This document shows, piece by piece, positions 36,901 to 38,208 of a DNA stretch of 64,000 nt. Within the stretch, counting starts at the first letter, position 1; each line of letters opens with the position of its first letter. This DNA is from Actinomycetota bacterium (GTDB lineage Bacteria > Actinomycetota > Actinomycetes > Propionibacteriales > Propionibacteriaceae), in assembly GCA_020161015.1 (NCBI GenBank), contig JAIUOT010000057.1:62001-126000 (forward strand), in the 5' to 3' direction. The notes beneath the pieces were generated by a model. It saw only the letters and a program-made list of their open reading frames with translations, was not told the origin of the DNA and did no database searches. Position numbers and translations under genes: made by a program.

Positions 36901-37918
36901 CCGTTGCCGGCGCGTCCGCCGCGGCGCCCGCGGTCTCCTCCAGCGGCGTGATCAATGCCTGTGCGCCCCGGGCCGGCGCGTCCGTGGGCGGCAGCGCCGC
37001 GGGCACGTGCCTGCGTTGGCCGGGCAGCAGTTCCGGGGCCATCACGCCGTGGCGGCTGTGGCCCAGCCCGACGGCGTGGCCGACCTCGTGGCGAAGGACG
37101 GTCGTCAGGTCCATCCGGTCCCAGCCCCAGCCCGAGGCGTCCCGGTCGATGGTCACCCGGCGCCCCTCGGCCAGCCCGAGGTAGCCGTCGGGGAGGTCCG
37201 CCACCCGCGCGGTGACTCCGGCCGTGTCGGCACCGGCGGCGCGCCACTCGGCGAGCACGCGCGGCAGGGTCGCCCGCAGCTCCGGGGTGGACAAAATGCG
37301 TACGTCGCCGGACGGCCCGACCGCGCTGCGCAGCGGTTCACCGGTCGCGGGGGGATCCTGGGTCCCGTCCCCGGACGTCTCTCCCGAGCCGGTGCCGCCC
37401 GTGCCGCCGCTGCCGTCGGAGGCCAGCGGGCACGAGATGGACGCGGCCCCGCCGGTCGCCCCACCGACGGCCACGCACTGGCTGGTGGACAGTGCCTTCG
37501 ACAGGGCCTCGAGCGCCTTCTGGAGCTGGCGGTTCGCCCGCGCGCGGGCTGCGGCGATCGCCTTCGCCCTCTTCAGCAGGGCAATGCGCTGCTGGGCGGC
37601 GGCCGCCCGGCTCGCGGCCAGGTGCTGCTCGGCGAGGAGCTTCTTGATCACGGCGGCCGCACGCGCACGGGTGAGCGGCTGCTGCGGTGCGGCGGCGTCC
37701 CTGAGGCGGACGGTCGTCCCGGTCTCGGGGGAAGGCGTCGACCCCGTGCCCGCGGCCGGCGCCGTGCCGGCGGGCCGGGCTGCGGGCTCGGCCGCCTGCG
37801 CGACGGGAGCAGAGAGGAGGAGTCCCGCGACGAGGGCGTAGGAGACGGCCAGCGAGACCGGGCGCAGCCAGGAACGGGGGCGGCCCCCCTGCCCCCTGCT
37901 CTCCCGGCTCAGCCTCAT
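6779..37918 (-). CDS. Giant exported multi-repeat protein with metzincin-like motif, beta-repeat array, Ig-like repeats and RTX calcium-binding repeats (~10,379 aa)
   Basis: One uninterrupted frame, about 1 MDa. The ATG at 37918 is chosen because a GGAG ribosome-binding site lies 4 nt upstream and a clean Sec signal peptide follows (cleavage near AQA-AEP, residue 42). Approximate layout: helical Ala/Lys/Arg segment 60-145; HEVGHAVGLGH metalloprotease-like motif 277-287; Pro/Ala/Asp linker 316-400; beta-rich region 400-1020; ZU5-like segment 1020-1180; about 31 beta-rich repeats 1180-5165; two Ig-like units to 5420; beta-rich 5420-6165; about six Ig-like units 6170-6985; beta-rich 6985-7800; RTX-rich part 7810-10140; Cys-containing tail to 10379. 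No LPXTG, transmembrane anchor or type I secretion signal is evident. Likely role (inference): extracellular adhesin or surface fibre stabilised by calcium. Confidence 0.9.
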   Translation of the reverse strand: MRLSRESRGQGGRPRSWLRPVSLAVSYALVAGLLLSAPVAQAAEPAARPAGTAPAAGTGSTPSPETGTTVRLRDAAAPQQPLTRARAAAVIKKLLAEQHLAASRAAAAQQRIALLKRAKAIAAARARANRQLQKALEALSKALSTSQCVAVGGATGGAASISCPLASDGSGGTGGTGSGETSGDGTQDPPATGEPLRSAVGPSGDVRILSTPELRATLPRVLAEWRAAGADTAGVTARVADLPDGYLGLAEGRRVTIDRDASGWGWDRMDLTTVLRHEVGHAVGLGHSRHGVMAPELLPGQRRHVPAALPPTDAPARGAQALITPLEETAGAAADAPATDEPSAPAAEEPAPAPTIADEPAPATPDGPATDAPATAGAGDGATDEPAAAVPARWQIDGASAVLYPGTASGKGRVWFDPEAGQWVFTRGDTSVRVSGDGITHVRVAGGQASISIDLSGLRSSLEVDVEGQDEVGVDGSGDLSLTGDDHQLLIRSLLALLRVVAPSYRFSVTASGSTVTFSGRVELATGADLSVVAESILADSATIDTRGSDGAGDITLGAVAAGDTAHALLVLKDTEVFGGDVDLSASASGRSDAGAVVQVTGSTIGATGSVAISTRADLRAVLGDATAAAALAATSVQGTSVSAGQQLAVTAATTTNLSADVGTALVAGLTRVTSVSVSDADLAAAGVRLAATAGGTLSFAAGTDLAAGLSSTTSAGLSGTVHIAAGSATQVDASTTDRLRLAAAGDAVVHVVLTTTSGIDDGALVSVDSGLAVSASAGHQLEVTAGGLGVAVSSARTAAGVGEAADLRGADSLVLAATSTDATSVTAGGPALVSSLADTGARLSAGPALTVGDLTITATQDATAIASGQGTALVAADHTTTAAIGRSLLLTGALDATATGTSRTTAHALAGRWTPVASDALAGLGGLPFTAVALPVRLSGQAGVGSSALAVVDLPAGLLAEVAGGARLQALVGGASAATVGGGAGLPDPGVAVNDAGFSAVVGASSPVLAGGPLVIHAGRGPPAIETRTDATVTADLTRFSTTLPTGRPAGAVLVLAALGGTLTAPGATLSFAPGSLRADAWVSMTPRAATISGLHLGSPVYDLHARDARTGAVISTFAIAPRLSIQVAAADAGAVIYYVAADGTLQQQATTWDPATGTLTADLPHFSAYTTGSPLQGVVAWIVGKLNGTLSDTTLALAPGVTLSGLAVTATFDPAGATWSGSASVTGTIAVDLASGGWRVSGSTTLSATYTVTGEPDSGTLTLTVTNLTLSVAQGGEVATLSIASASLSQTGRDLVLTAAGVTATVAGGLVSIAGDLVLTSRAATGQVEFSLTGAVTFGSAGAGLALTGAELTYGAGGLVVGGTLAASIAGQSITATVRAAASADSLELAVSGLALDLGEGTAQRLEVTGGEGSLTITDAGYEGTITATAVATGLLSATVGLRLDLARSATSSTVRALLALTAGDIFLGADGRGVRLSGAAVALLVEADGTGVRYALDASGSLALEGFAGVTAAGTVRARVNSFATAIEETAPVVGGTGDRLLSFTASEVADAGNAFVQVTATGATLVIGGQALTADLAITQSADGLTVAATALRLTLGGAGSGIAFTGAGDLALTSTGASGSIAGTLVVTAPGLAASGDFSLDLASDASGQSLAITGTTVTVTLATVELEVASFRLSATTTGGVTTVELGVTGGSFRIAAGAATLLAVDGITGALAVNSAGVSGSLSGTVSSDLDALQFSSDVSVEVNTSGVAVGGLPAGPWLRVVASGARLTIGGQTVTATLAVSRGVDGTGATVATIAVSDAAFSLGGGVLTLANGSGEFVVTAAGLTGTVAGDLALAVTDVTLSGSLAASFDTAAGTFSVAGTGVTLAVLGQTISGDLSVTAADDLEFVLANGIVELAGGAVRLTGAAATLTVSAAGLTGAVSGSVALSVPGVSLSGDIGAELDTAAGRVRVGGSTLELTVAGVVIRAGEAWFSRTADGIELTVADGGFSFAADPSATDPALEVSELDATLIVAADGVRGTLSARATFALADLVSGTFDVAVAIDTATGAFRVTLIVPADQPLSVASLGRISGALSFSRATVDGGVQTVIAVSGLTAWIGTATEAALTNGSGLLVISDGGVAGYLSGTAAASAGGASISGSALLQVNTTGGDVEASVELDGRTLSVAVPANSFSLSISDATLTIGDFVTIEGNVSFSDGTITVGGASVAAQVFAGTGLMVFLGRGPAKLASGAVNPLAVGVLLSDARVGLISYNGGYALVASGTVSIVGVSGLTLAGTTAVRVNTTGAVIDETLVIPGSTDAGVDVAFDATTTVTEFTVSGATLAFGGVALTGTIDFGRTGGDVTVTLADAGIDLGSAVTVSAVSGSLTLTAAGLFGSIQATIDVPALGLDGTTVTVEADTRAGATTPLRVVADDLSLTIAGQQLTADVLVQRGTDGDGAAVTILGLADVGLSIGGPGYGVALVGGTGLLVVSGSGLAGTISGAITLDLGADAGFSGTLSVAVNTTAAEVSASVTFAGHTVDLSLAAGPYLRVEGTGITLTVFGQSFSGNIAVEKATTTATSPSTVLRVALSQVTVSFGGLLTVTGGTALLVSGTDGLAGRIAGTVALSVPQVSLSGSLEVVLNTGTAELLTSFRIGDGEPIELAAPPGDYLAVVGEDITLEVAGQRLATDLAIVRDTAAGTLTLRLRNTSLALGGTADAPVLTARQVTGTTAEVVLSAAGLVLSLDVSLALAAGGVSVTGDVSIDLDTTGASPIAVALAGHARVAVLGQELEADVAFEQATTADGAGVVRVGLANGSLALGGFGADQISGLLVLTGSGVAGTLSATLQVASAPFSVTGTIRLAVNTTGVAVAEELVVGGGRVSLDLPAGPYLRVEGVGVTVVVAGQSLRGNLLLENATTDDGGSVVRLALTSVQLSLGDGTRTLLTLTDGTALFVLPGTGIAGRVSGTVALVGVPGLTLAGTLGLELNSTGGTVTESFTVAGVTTTLNIGADVPLRISGTGVTLAVSGAVELVADVTITKATGSLSIDVRNGRIAFGAGPLVLAGGITGTLTTTAAGSVGTLTVTTLQVNTGGLTVTGSVAVAFNSGTTTSGGIAPGVAVRVTGASITLAAPAFSLGAASLDVRYDAVTGEVALAATTVTFTLGSAVTVTADNHWSGALVVTTAGVAASFSGSLDGVFHLPGVTLSGAVALQLNTTPADVARPELGIDVAAGPFVAVTVVDGALGIGGAGGFTLRGSFAVSRSTQGATTSTVVAFTGVSVSLTPTGGTDGHSVTEGEGVFLVTAAGVAGYFAGAVSVSASSAFSAGARVSVRFNNTTGAVDQVVAVGTATLQLTFSDTEVASAGSPFVVVTVSGGIRIGDNVEIYGDLTFGAGVLTITSARVFVGKGPGYLDDAGTEPNPLAQGVYIAVTAGQAIKAGTGHAFAVTGTITLAGFSGVTLTGTVDVRLNNTGSPQTLLGESVANGTVSVVGDDLAIGVGGQLLTGTVAVATSPSGLTISFGTSARAGGDPLTLSLGNGVAVVTVAAGQISLTPAGTALSLTGDITFAGGAAIDLAGAVSLQLNTSAAAKVVDGVELAARSVRVQVGTTATPARLTVAGQQLGGVFVFSQVTGQVSPQAPAGTQPPVTVQVVATRVTLVLGTTDAGGALTAGVSLTDGTAYFAVTAAGVAGRVGGTVRLVVPGDAVGFTGTFAVAVNSTGAKVTQEVSLDDQTLSLSLPAGPYLRVEGTGVALVIAGQRLSGDISFEKSGTTTTVTVANLQAGFGDGTTDVVRLTNGTGSLVLDATGLAGSVSGTVSLAVPGLDLSGDLALAVDTSPAPGEPSLSLSADDVTLTVGGFALVGSVGVVQATTAAGRTTRITLSVEVDLGDPIGPLNLDGDLTLTPTGLRGTVALTRTSIDLGSGFTLDADELRFEVDTAAGTVGFTGTGMAIGLGGPVLSGSFLVSRATTSLGAARTVIAVSGAAFALSATDTPILDGVTGLFVVTTAGLAGSLAGRIDLGGLLPDSVAVSGTFALLVNRSDQPVRESVTVGGTTVALDVKAGPYLRVAGTGIALTIAGQTLRGSVSVEQDGTTTRVVLADASLRLGDGTTDLVVLSEGSGSFVLTGGATPAMTGSLSVTVALNVPSVSLGGTVRLEIDTAANSLRIGGTDVQLSVAGQTLSGTLWITQSGPAGARVTTISASGVRLFLGDAGSASTTDDDRGLQLTDGHGSLLLTRAGLATQLAGTVELVGLDDTGLVLGATDVALAVNTTTSPVKDAGLGLDLPAGRFLRVELGSTAHPVSVSIAGQQFGGAFSFEQVATAGADRRLGTADDGSSLKIAATGVTLFLGADGGTTDDTTDDIGVRVSGGTALILVTADGLAGSVSATATISLGAGIAPISAGVAVSINRMARTTGGVTTPLAVDELFVVGGSTTRLRLEAGDFVSVAVTGVSIDLGGQRFATDLSVDRRAQLDDDGNLPATRSYLTTVGFANLSLRLGSDGRDVVVVSNGSGTLQIVPASAGQPGGIAGRITATVAIDIPGVTFSGTFEVSLNTLTRAYDLDGTTLAASSVAVSGTGLVVGIAGQRLTGDVGFARSGTELTLVVSNASLTLGDGATTFATVTVSTGALLITRGGIAGSLVAGITLSPTLSKDLSLDATVVLQVNTTAAAVSRTITIGAVTASLVVPKNTLRVQVGLLDDPAAITLFGQSLSGVVLFEQTRTAAGVKVVRMGFSDVSLFLGDAGDPGTTDDDTGLRLTGGGGVLLMLPTGFAGELTGTIALVNLPVGVRTDLTLQVNTLGVAVTQTVSFTGADGTPAGTRTLVLRKGPYLRIAASNIDITIGSLALHGDIAFDRFGSGTATVTRIAMANISIGAGAVSGGPGVTGASGALIVFGAGAVTVPAVGTTPAVRTATGGVAGMLTGTVAVAGDGFALDASAGFTVNTTGVAVDQSIEVGTQTLDVALAASPTFAFIVSDVSFSFGDILELRAGQFSIGADGTFAGTGLELFVGKGPSKLADGSDNPDAIGVLVRNASLAFVKDATGFALVASGTFALFGLDGLTVSGTVAFSVNTSTAALTPPVLPGSGTPAAAIPAGTFSFRATNLAISVAGVFQIAGNLALTRQPNGDLDVAITPASIVVKIGDTRVASLLGYGAFSISRATGFRLTTFKMVSFELFPNTDVLTGAVTAPTLFPTADLAGPLKNQVLSTAPTTIRIAVNDVNGVGINPQTILDAAPEFQVLVNGTVSTTVSIGTPKLVGNVWEYAVSGLPANGLVTVRFISGSFGDNNGALTMGEDESFVLFTATPTQTAPGPIAAIASPANGGTITVGQLNAQRYLDVTYTSLDGAAIDKTGLATAPFVLSGSGVADAQFAGALLMSGRDASATSVTYRYFLTDKNTANQVGLFTTGTVLLTFAANGFASTDGNRNFAQTQSFTIDPSAPGEKVASGALSLGPLTLQDPSIGLGDFGFADGMVVITITLTVNRASLAFGRTGATNGAAPTSAQTSSGVSVDLIGLSGSFGLAVDVFGLLSGNVRVEPTGAWSIGVASLAAEIPNVAQLSATGVQVKYDPDAAVGQQLVVINTATLTLPRFGITGNLRPYNPTAKSNIPANNDEVLAAGLVPGLVIRDNGFTLGTAELVFRSPSSTLPAPADGNGLTSTSGASKLSFGGILELDDIRVGVSGLSVTITDGKADADFTGQIYLASGGAALFPGKTFSATLTDRKTADDKRADGTADDEAFRIAVTFTRGKVDAFQMSVDTLSVVIGSYVTLSARDFRLDTGAAGTDALMVSFGSVGATVSIGSLVLGGEGRNFAFTGNGGFRALTGFGIFLSVGSATGDSFKWPSWLPIRINALGIQWDDIENAPGDFVITLSASVTGLQGLAGLQFSGTVEGVKIQPSLLAEGRFPIIAIESFGVTVAGDLFGGQISAGLVGGILRLDSSYNIIGTFDTTTPVAQRVFYLGLQGGFSIAGLAGFTIRLGLSELGPLSVFLSVEVPGGILLEPNSGLSINDFAAGVEFFKSLPSLDDPFALRSTVAGLPTQETAETWLTSLKSQVAAQAKAIAANPSMGGFLAAFTAPMVITGSAKIYSIYTSEQLFNGQVILKISTDGKVLIIGKLNFLADQLSLSGRLYVDLSKVAQGNATVLFLADIPDQVRLLTLYGKLKMGFRNSSGNEVTFDVFDAADPTATTGQPGVDLGGPGSNGGTVDVDKASTWVDVVFTAPSGAALDLADILDTGQEFTLMLNGTPLTLASGTPVPIVAVTTATGIVFAPLLVSGGVASYTYDDDGDAATAAVTVQVLKQADLASGQDLLTAATAALGVTRFRYSLASGTLGLGEYTLAFAAGAVKNADVTANGTTTTGAGSAATTLSFTVAGPTAVITDPASGASIDIHVINGRDPRTWIDVVFTAPDGRTIDLASLLDAAAEFTLSGAGLGTAALDATRAPLLVSGTGSSYTIRYWITGSFGSGTVAVTPLAGSWSFATTAPVTLGTVTITITAAGKAVLSLTVADGVDLASLLDAASYLDVDTTTEGLQLYVDTANNVSVTLDPTRSIVRTADGVAIPVTVAGTGALSVTVTGATGQVSEVLADDAYAGHAAPVALAISASSYLDITFTGHAGWTLDPSRITSDKVTLSDAGATAVTVSGQAPILVSGTTYRFLLDGAFTVGAVVVTVSLAMFTPEAGRAPPADARYGFTVVGATADSADSGQTVGRDVINLRKYIEITFRGSYGYDIDPATIGGGEVILRDASGAEIALGSPVRVGTTNTWRYSFSGTLAVGRYTITFVSGSFADTSGTRNVGETETFTVASPTATVTGPYTGQVVDVVVFNNRGYVDITFADINGYAVDPATITDAAAEFTFTSGTVTLIGTPVLVSGSTFRYFFGFTGSMPAASGIGFVAGSWASTTGQAATAGAATAATPVQAVWFDVTYSGVGGLTLATLLTRTLSLSGAGASSLVAAGAIAVDGDTVRYFYTGSLVAGAVDVGLAAGWTDAAGNAGAAAAGHFTLIEQGKSFFIELSGGILLQALGLMDDPLLDLHAQVTLEIDVARKVFILTFSGAMSIYGLGTVGATAGRFILDLGDPSTSVPQFWGVATVNTDFSALEPYGLSLYGAGTLQINLTGQTRTETLTLEGLGANGGPLTKTYALNPYSFGLELAAKVEVKIPTTSTVLFRVQGGVYLSVSMSEHPQMDLYLTGEFTYGTGAYAITYGSVTGVLFVRTDPGHIGVAGSITVGAGVSVGLPTFEDIFEVTGSVSLMFNTTRETLSLDVPVALRPLLKPGDPTTLTIYASAPGLDGKPVAGATPEFYVKATVKATIAITRVIRLDGYLGITAAGSGLDARLEVIGAVGGTIPFLGAVTGLVNLNAYVGPGNTGFVGRIELLVGTSSVPGVKFNGAFLLSVNTFADEREVEIFAVDHDASGGFTGFTLDGDGNMVPETVTVPSGVALTMTGDLVLLNVLTIHGSVEFAVSTTELSLHVVGDLALAGIGTIGVDAGLTANAKGLVASFELVLDAGLGFGSGIGLTLSGAVLVQVNTTGALATLPGGTTVAPGFLLRITGTVTFIGLASASGSVEIAITPAGFQLAFAVHFDIAGLAFDAAGAATVQSAGFAMRLAVSVKAGGDSGVFSIEGSGYLSLNTAGVALLGIRAHSFSLSLSGKVSILSIIDVSTTFSIEVVGSKWELRATASMKLFGLVGMSGSIWLNSAGSFDVSLSGYLQIGSSSFGIRGDFSFRIASVSRDNGTYYFTLGLSADVSVRAFGFTIAGAGISAWFSLDTATAGQNGRVKVELSIEVRIKFLFWTFRKTASFTLGYLQFPQPTYLAGGAGETESDHTWSGGTLYLNVGDRASLRNIGETDTAESYVVEQVGGTADDATIKVTAFGRSNTYTGVTSIVGNLGAGDDSVVVGDSVLVPVELDGGTGGDVITVSGSGTATVRGGGDDDVLTASGTGGGTLRGGDGNDVLSHEGRGAVQLYGEAGNDHLLGNGYTARLDGGSGDDALEAVLNGAATTVIDGGTGADSLLLTLTGGSDTLVVGASGTSVSYTSGATSRTSSAVEGIVIDAGSGSDSVTVQDLDGTGVTALAVQFGAGGSDRLVVQGSGAADSFTVATATWDDGNPDTADSTQLRITRVSHYSVWAVGAVRAEGDAVTVQGLGGNDTITASGMADDRASLFLSGGEGDDVIVGSPYADAIDSGLGDDTITGGAGRDTFADAGGTDTLVETFDADMGLYDNLFVVGTVSGTDFAGDVTVEDLGGLFERAVLTGGAGANRFLVGDADGVLVAGTTRTVLAWTGAVTIAPAGGDDSVRVELRGAAGASIAVEASAGTDTLSVFGTSLREDVVVTLGQVLARTGADAWVTITHGADEVSIDTGNGSDRVAVRGIAVPHTVATGSGDDLVLVGSGAASGDWTIGSGTLNGIGALLTLDLGTTGDQAGLDTLVTSDAADGADNTGTLTATAITGLGMTGGIAYAGVEALTLQLGSGDDLLAVLGTHGGTTLVDAGAGDDTVRLSSTGGAAGSVLTGIDGEVTLAGGAGTDSVVLDASGSLADLAGVVRATTVTGFGMPGTVTYGTAEALSVLLGSGDDTVLVASTSVATLVDGGAGDDAFTVNETPDTPATPNALAGRLHLEGGLGADTTTVHLWGNGTSRIDVTDADLAHVLTINGTGLADVLLLRATAALGLVASLTAAVAGAWTAAEWVTYAADITGVALNTLGGDDVVAFDSTAARVTADLGAGNDLTRIGQVFTDYVANVEFGAGATFESTRGWLSDGVHRAATINGNDGNDIFEVYRNQAAISLNGNDGDDIFVVRTFVDKDSLAAINTGAGSDQITYSLNSPVDIDGGGGKDLVVIVGDESNNLFVITADGIWGSGIQVSYANIEKLVVYGMQGDDRIYVLSTSAEVAVSVFGGLGSDRIQVGGSAPDVTVRAADGTTTTVSFATTTLAAVQGALVVAGGNDPDPDYDIEIDTYLPVLLPGESSGHPHPVTATTGAAIETGQVDSVVFDDRARTAGASGTLDGDSLTGFGMLDSGVTYLDAEAVQLLLGSGADTLTVESTHSGTTEVDAGDGDDRVVVRTIDGHTRIAGAAGDDTIVVGSADGLLDLLAATLLLDGGAGDDTVTLDDSGDTNANLGWLTGTTLTGLDMVARAALDALGRSLDLLYAVNPAAGSFTLGLARLVGGVSSALGSIVVAAGTSAADLAAALQTLIFPDATSCGLGGETVCAASVYVWQVGTGYLIGFRGEANADPAHPVQYVLTATGATSAIDGLLRTDGITYTGVETLDLALGTGDDVLNVRGTTATTNVDLGAGDDRVYVSSIADVRLDGHPDALGGVLDDLRGTINLQLGAGHHTLLVSDQASTAGDEDVLVTDRITAARDRDAAVADWAEIAMLGLAAGAISYAADGGDFSGGIRVWLGAGDDHLRLDGAFRRDGVRTTTWLSTGLGDDTVVATLTDGEDGFVVLHLQGPDRSLPTASDDDTLDASGSTLPLVVFGGQGDDRITTGSGRDVVVGDHGLVLWFAVDAVPVLTGLADGVLSASEYAALAAVAAGVAGWGGPGDFSTNTETLVGLVLAVTPAVAGDDTVAAGAGDDIVIGGTGADDLSGDAGDDVVVGDLGYVAQTLSFDELLQRRVSAWGDTLGGNDVLRGGDGADLLVGGQGDDRVDGGVGTDLLFGDSARVDQAWTRTATGWNPSFLRITLLDHDVLALKAAVKAFGDDDLAGGAGNDVVFGQLGDDVIQGDGSIDLAVGASRDAQGHLVLSPSELALTDGDDYIEGGGGNDVIFGNGGSDDIIGGSSALFSLVTVDDRPDGRDILFGGAGTQAGRNDDTVTTGDSDVLVGDNGYVLRLTPVAAILAGLTGVPSVAAGALGATVLRVVVLLDYTDGGPDARTWLFPRITATQLATSGTGLLDVWGADELHGEAGNDALYGGGGNDVLYGDAGNDHLVGGWGHDWLSGGTGDDVLFGDEAWAPNSDINASQPKKVRYSSDVLFGGWDDDIVDGGWGDDLVSGAEALADSWALDSSGRVVESSWNRPFNDGTLLTRVIIASVTRKTKAFAKLLKAWNGRLPLCADGTLSTTCASPLVWFGSTDITDGRPGSYGVDTDGADLVMGGAGRDWVIGGTGQDALWGGRDNDVLASVDDPALVNASTATGVNPDYSDMVVGGYGWDTYIKHSAAVDPRWRANGKSFAWSWTPLGSFRGEPITVRVPKILAGMLARVSLESGPLVARVLSAGQGWLSKVSSKSLSSYLKPVVVNGVRVVPLENNFRPTPDPADFARWAGALWRAVAPVDAPALVLVGTVGPLSPLSPLSGLRAGCPAGTALAAGGACLPLVSQVDDIAGVCSLGEDGPNAGCRSGVGGLWWLWRDPTAGTDAFTDARSLPECSVGGGDGSGPVRCVVRDNRRFTAGIWPV
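7600..9560 (-). repeat. RTX calcium-binding nonapeptide cluster (C-terminal)
   Basis: Encodes many GGxGxDxLx-type nonapeptides of the giant protein, such as 'GGGGNDVLYGDAGNDHLVGG', 'GGDGADLLVGGQGDDRVDGG' and 'GGAGNDVVFGQLGDDVIQGD'. These form calcium-binding parallel beta-rolls in hemolysin-type proteins. Short non-repeat inserts of 40-80 residues separate about eight groups. Confidence 0.9.
9600..13300 (-). repeat. Composite ~100-residue 'GSGDD..ST..GTT' repeats
   Basis: This stretch of the giant gene codes for longer repeats in which a Y-x(3)-E-x-L strand leads to 'LGSGDD', a 'V.STH.GTT' strand and 'VDAGAGDD'. At least four units are clear: 'LQLGSGDDLLAVLGTHGGTT', 'LLGSGDDTVLVAST', 'LLLGSGADTLTVESTHSGTT' and 'LALGTGDDVLNVRGTTATT'. 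They are related to, but distinct from, the canonical RTX nonapeptides on either side. Confidence 0.75.
13330..14300 (-). repeat. RTX calcium-binding nonapeptide cluster (N-terminal)
   Basis: Encodes 'LDGGTGGDVITVSGSG', 'RGGGDDDVLTASGTGG', 'RGGDGNDVLSHEG', 'YGEAGNDHLLGNG', 'LDGGSGDDALEA' and, further on, 'GGEGDDVIVGS' and 'GLGDDTITGGAGRDTF'. These are hemolysin-type calcium-binding motifs that open the RTX-rich part of the giant protein. Confidence 0.85.
16965..19420 (-). repeat. Block of about six Ig-like repeats in the giant protein
   Basis: Units of about 100-130 residues share a strand of the form W/Y-[VI]-[DE]-[VI]-x-[FY] followed by a D-P/L-A-x-[IL] turn: 'TWVDVVFTAPSG', 'TWIDVVFTAPDG', 'SYLDITFTGHAG', 'KYIEITFRGSYG', 'GYVDITFADING', 'VWFDVTYSGVGG'. 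The pattern resembles bacterial Ig-like domains of large surface proteins. Two similar units lie earlier, at about 21670-22420 ('RYLDVTYTSLDG'). Confidence 0.7.
22420..34380 (-). repeat. Array of ~31 diverged beta-rich repeats (100-130 residues each)
   Basis: About 4,000 residues of the giant protein consist of units with the order 'PYLRVEGTG..LT', 'IAGQ.L.G', a TTV-rich strand, 'LTNGTGSLV', 'TAAGLAGSVSGTV.L', 'PG..LSG' and a closing 'VNTT'-type strand. I counted about 31 closing strands by eye, at roughly 128 residues per unit. Units have diverged strongly, so this is an old array. Three units carry an extra G[KR]GPxxL...NPxAxGV element near 22930, 27740 and 31225. Confidence 0.75.
37058..37090 (-). 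other. Zinc-metalloprotease-like HExxHxxGxxH motif of the giant protein
   Basis: Residues 277-287 read HEVGHAVGLGH, the metzincin (matrixin-type) zinc site with catalytic Glu. 'RHGVMAPEL' a few residues later could supply the Met-turn, and 'WGWDRMDLTTVLR' precedes it. Domains of this kind occur in other very large bacterial surface proteins. Activity is possible but not shown. Confidence 0.7.
37793..37918 (-). other. Sec signal peptide of the giant protein
   Basis: A 42-residue export signal: an Arg-rich n-region ('RGQGGRPRSWLR'), a hydrophobic core ('VSLAVSYALVAGLLLSAPVA') and an AQA-AEP cleavage site. No twin-arginine consensus is convincing. Confidence 0.8.
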
Positions 37919-37992
37919 CGCGCTCCGCGTCCATGTGGTGCTCCGTGCCGGTGCCGTGCACTGGCGGGAGCGAATGGCGAGATCTCGTGCTG

Positions 37993-37998
37993 AGGCTA
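37993..37998 (-). promoter_or_regulatory. Candidate -10 of the giant gene
   Basis: TAGCCT on the minus strand would start transcription near 37986 and leave a leader of about 67 nt with GGAG at 37923-37926. No clear -35 was identified, so this is tentative. Confidence 0.3.
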
Positions 37999-38026
37999 CC
38001 GCTGCCCGACCGGAATTGTTACCCAC

Positions 38027-38078
38027 GAATTGCGAATTCAGACAGCAGTGAATGGCACTGTCACCCGAACAGGTGACA
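38027..38078. promoter_or_regulatory. Two dyads in the divergent spacer upstream of the giant gene
   Basis: The 290-bp spacer 37919-38208 is less GC-rich than its surroundings. It holds GAATT-gcg-AATTC (38027-38039) and an inverted repeat with arms TGTCACC and GGTGACA around a 6-nt spacer (38059-38078). Both are the size of repressor or activator sites and lie between the divergent giant gene and the membrane-protein gene. The factor is unknown. Confidence 0.4.
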
Positions 38079-38208
38079 AGGAAATCCGGGCCCGAAAGTC
38101 GCGAACGGAAAATGGCTCCACGGGGGTGCGTCGCGCCCGTCGGCAGAGGACGCTGTTACCACCATGCAGCGGGCCGGACCGGCCCTGACCAGAGAAGGTG
38201 GAGGCACG

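Noticed and set aside
6779-37918. Recent horizontal transfer of the giant gene judged from composition
   Set aside because: GC content and codon choice by eye match the neighbours. The architecture resembles Gram-negative giants, but I see no compositional break, integrase, tRNA or direct repeats at the borders.
37919-38026. Extending the giant protein to an upstream in-frame start at 38026
   Set aside because: The extra 36 residues are not signal-like and precede a complete signal peptide. A ribosome-binding site exists only at the downstream ATG.
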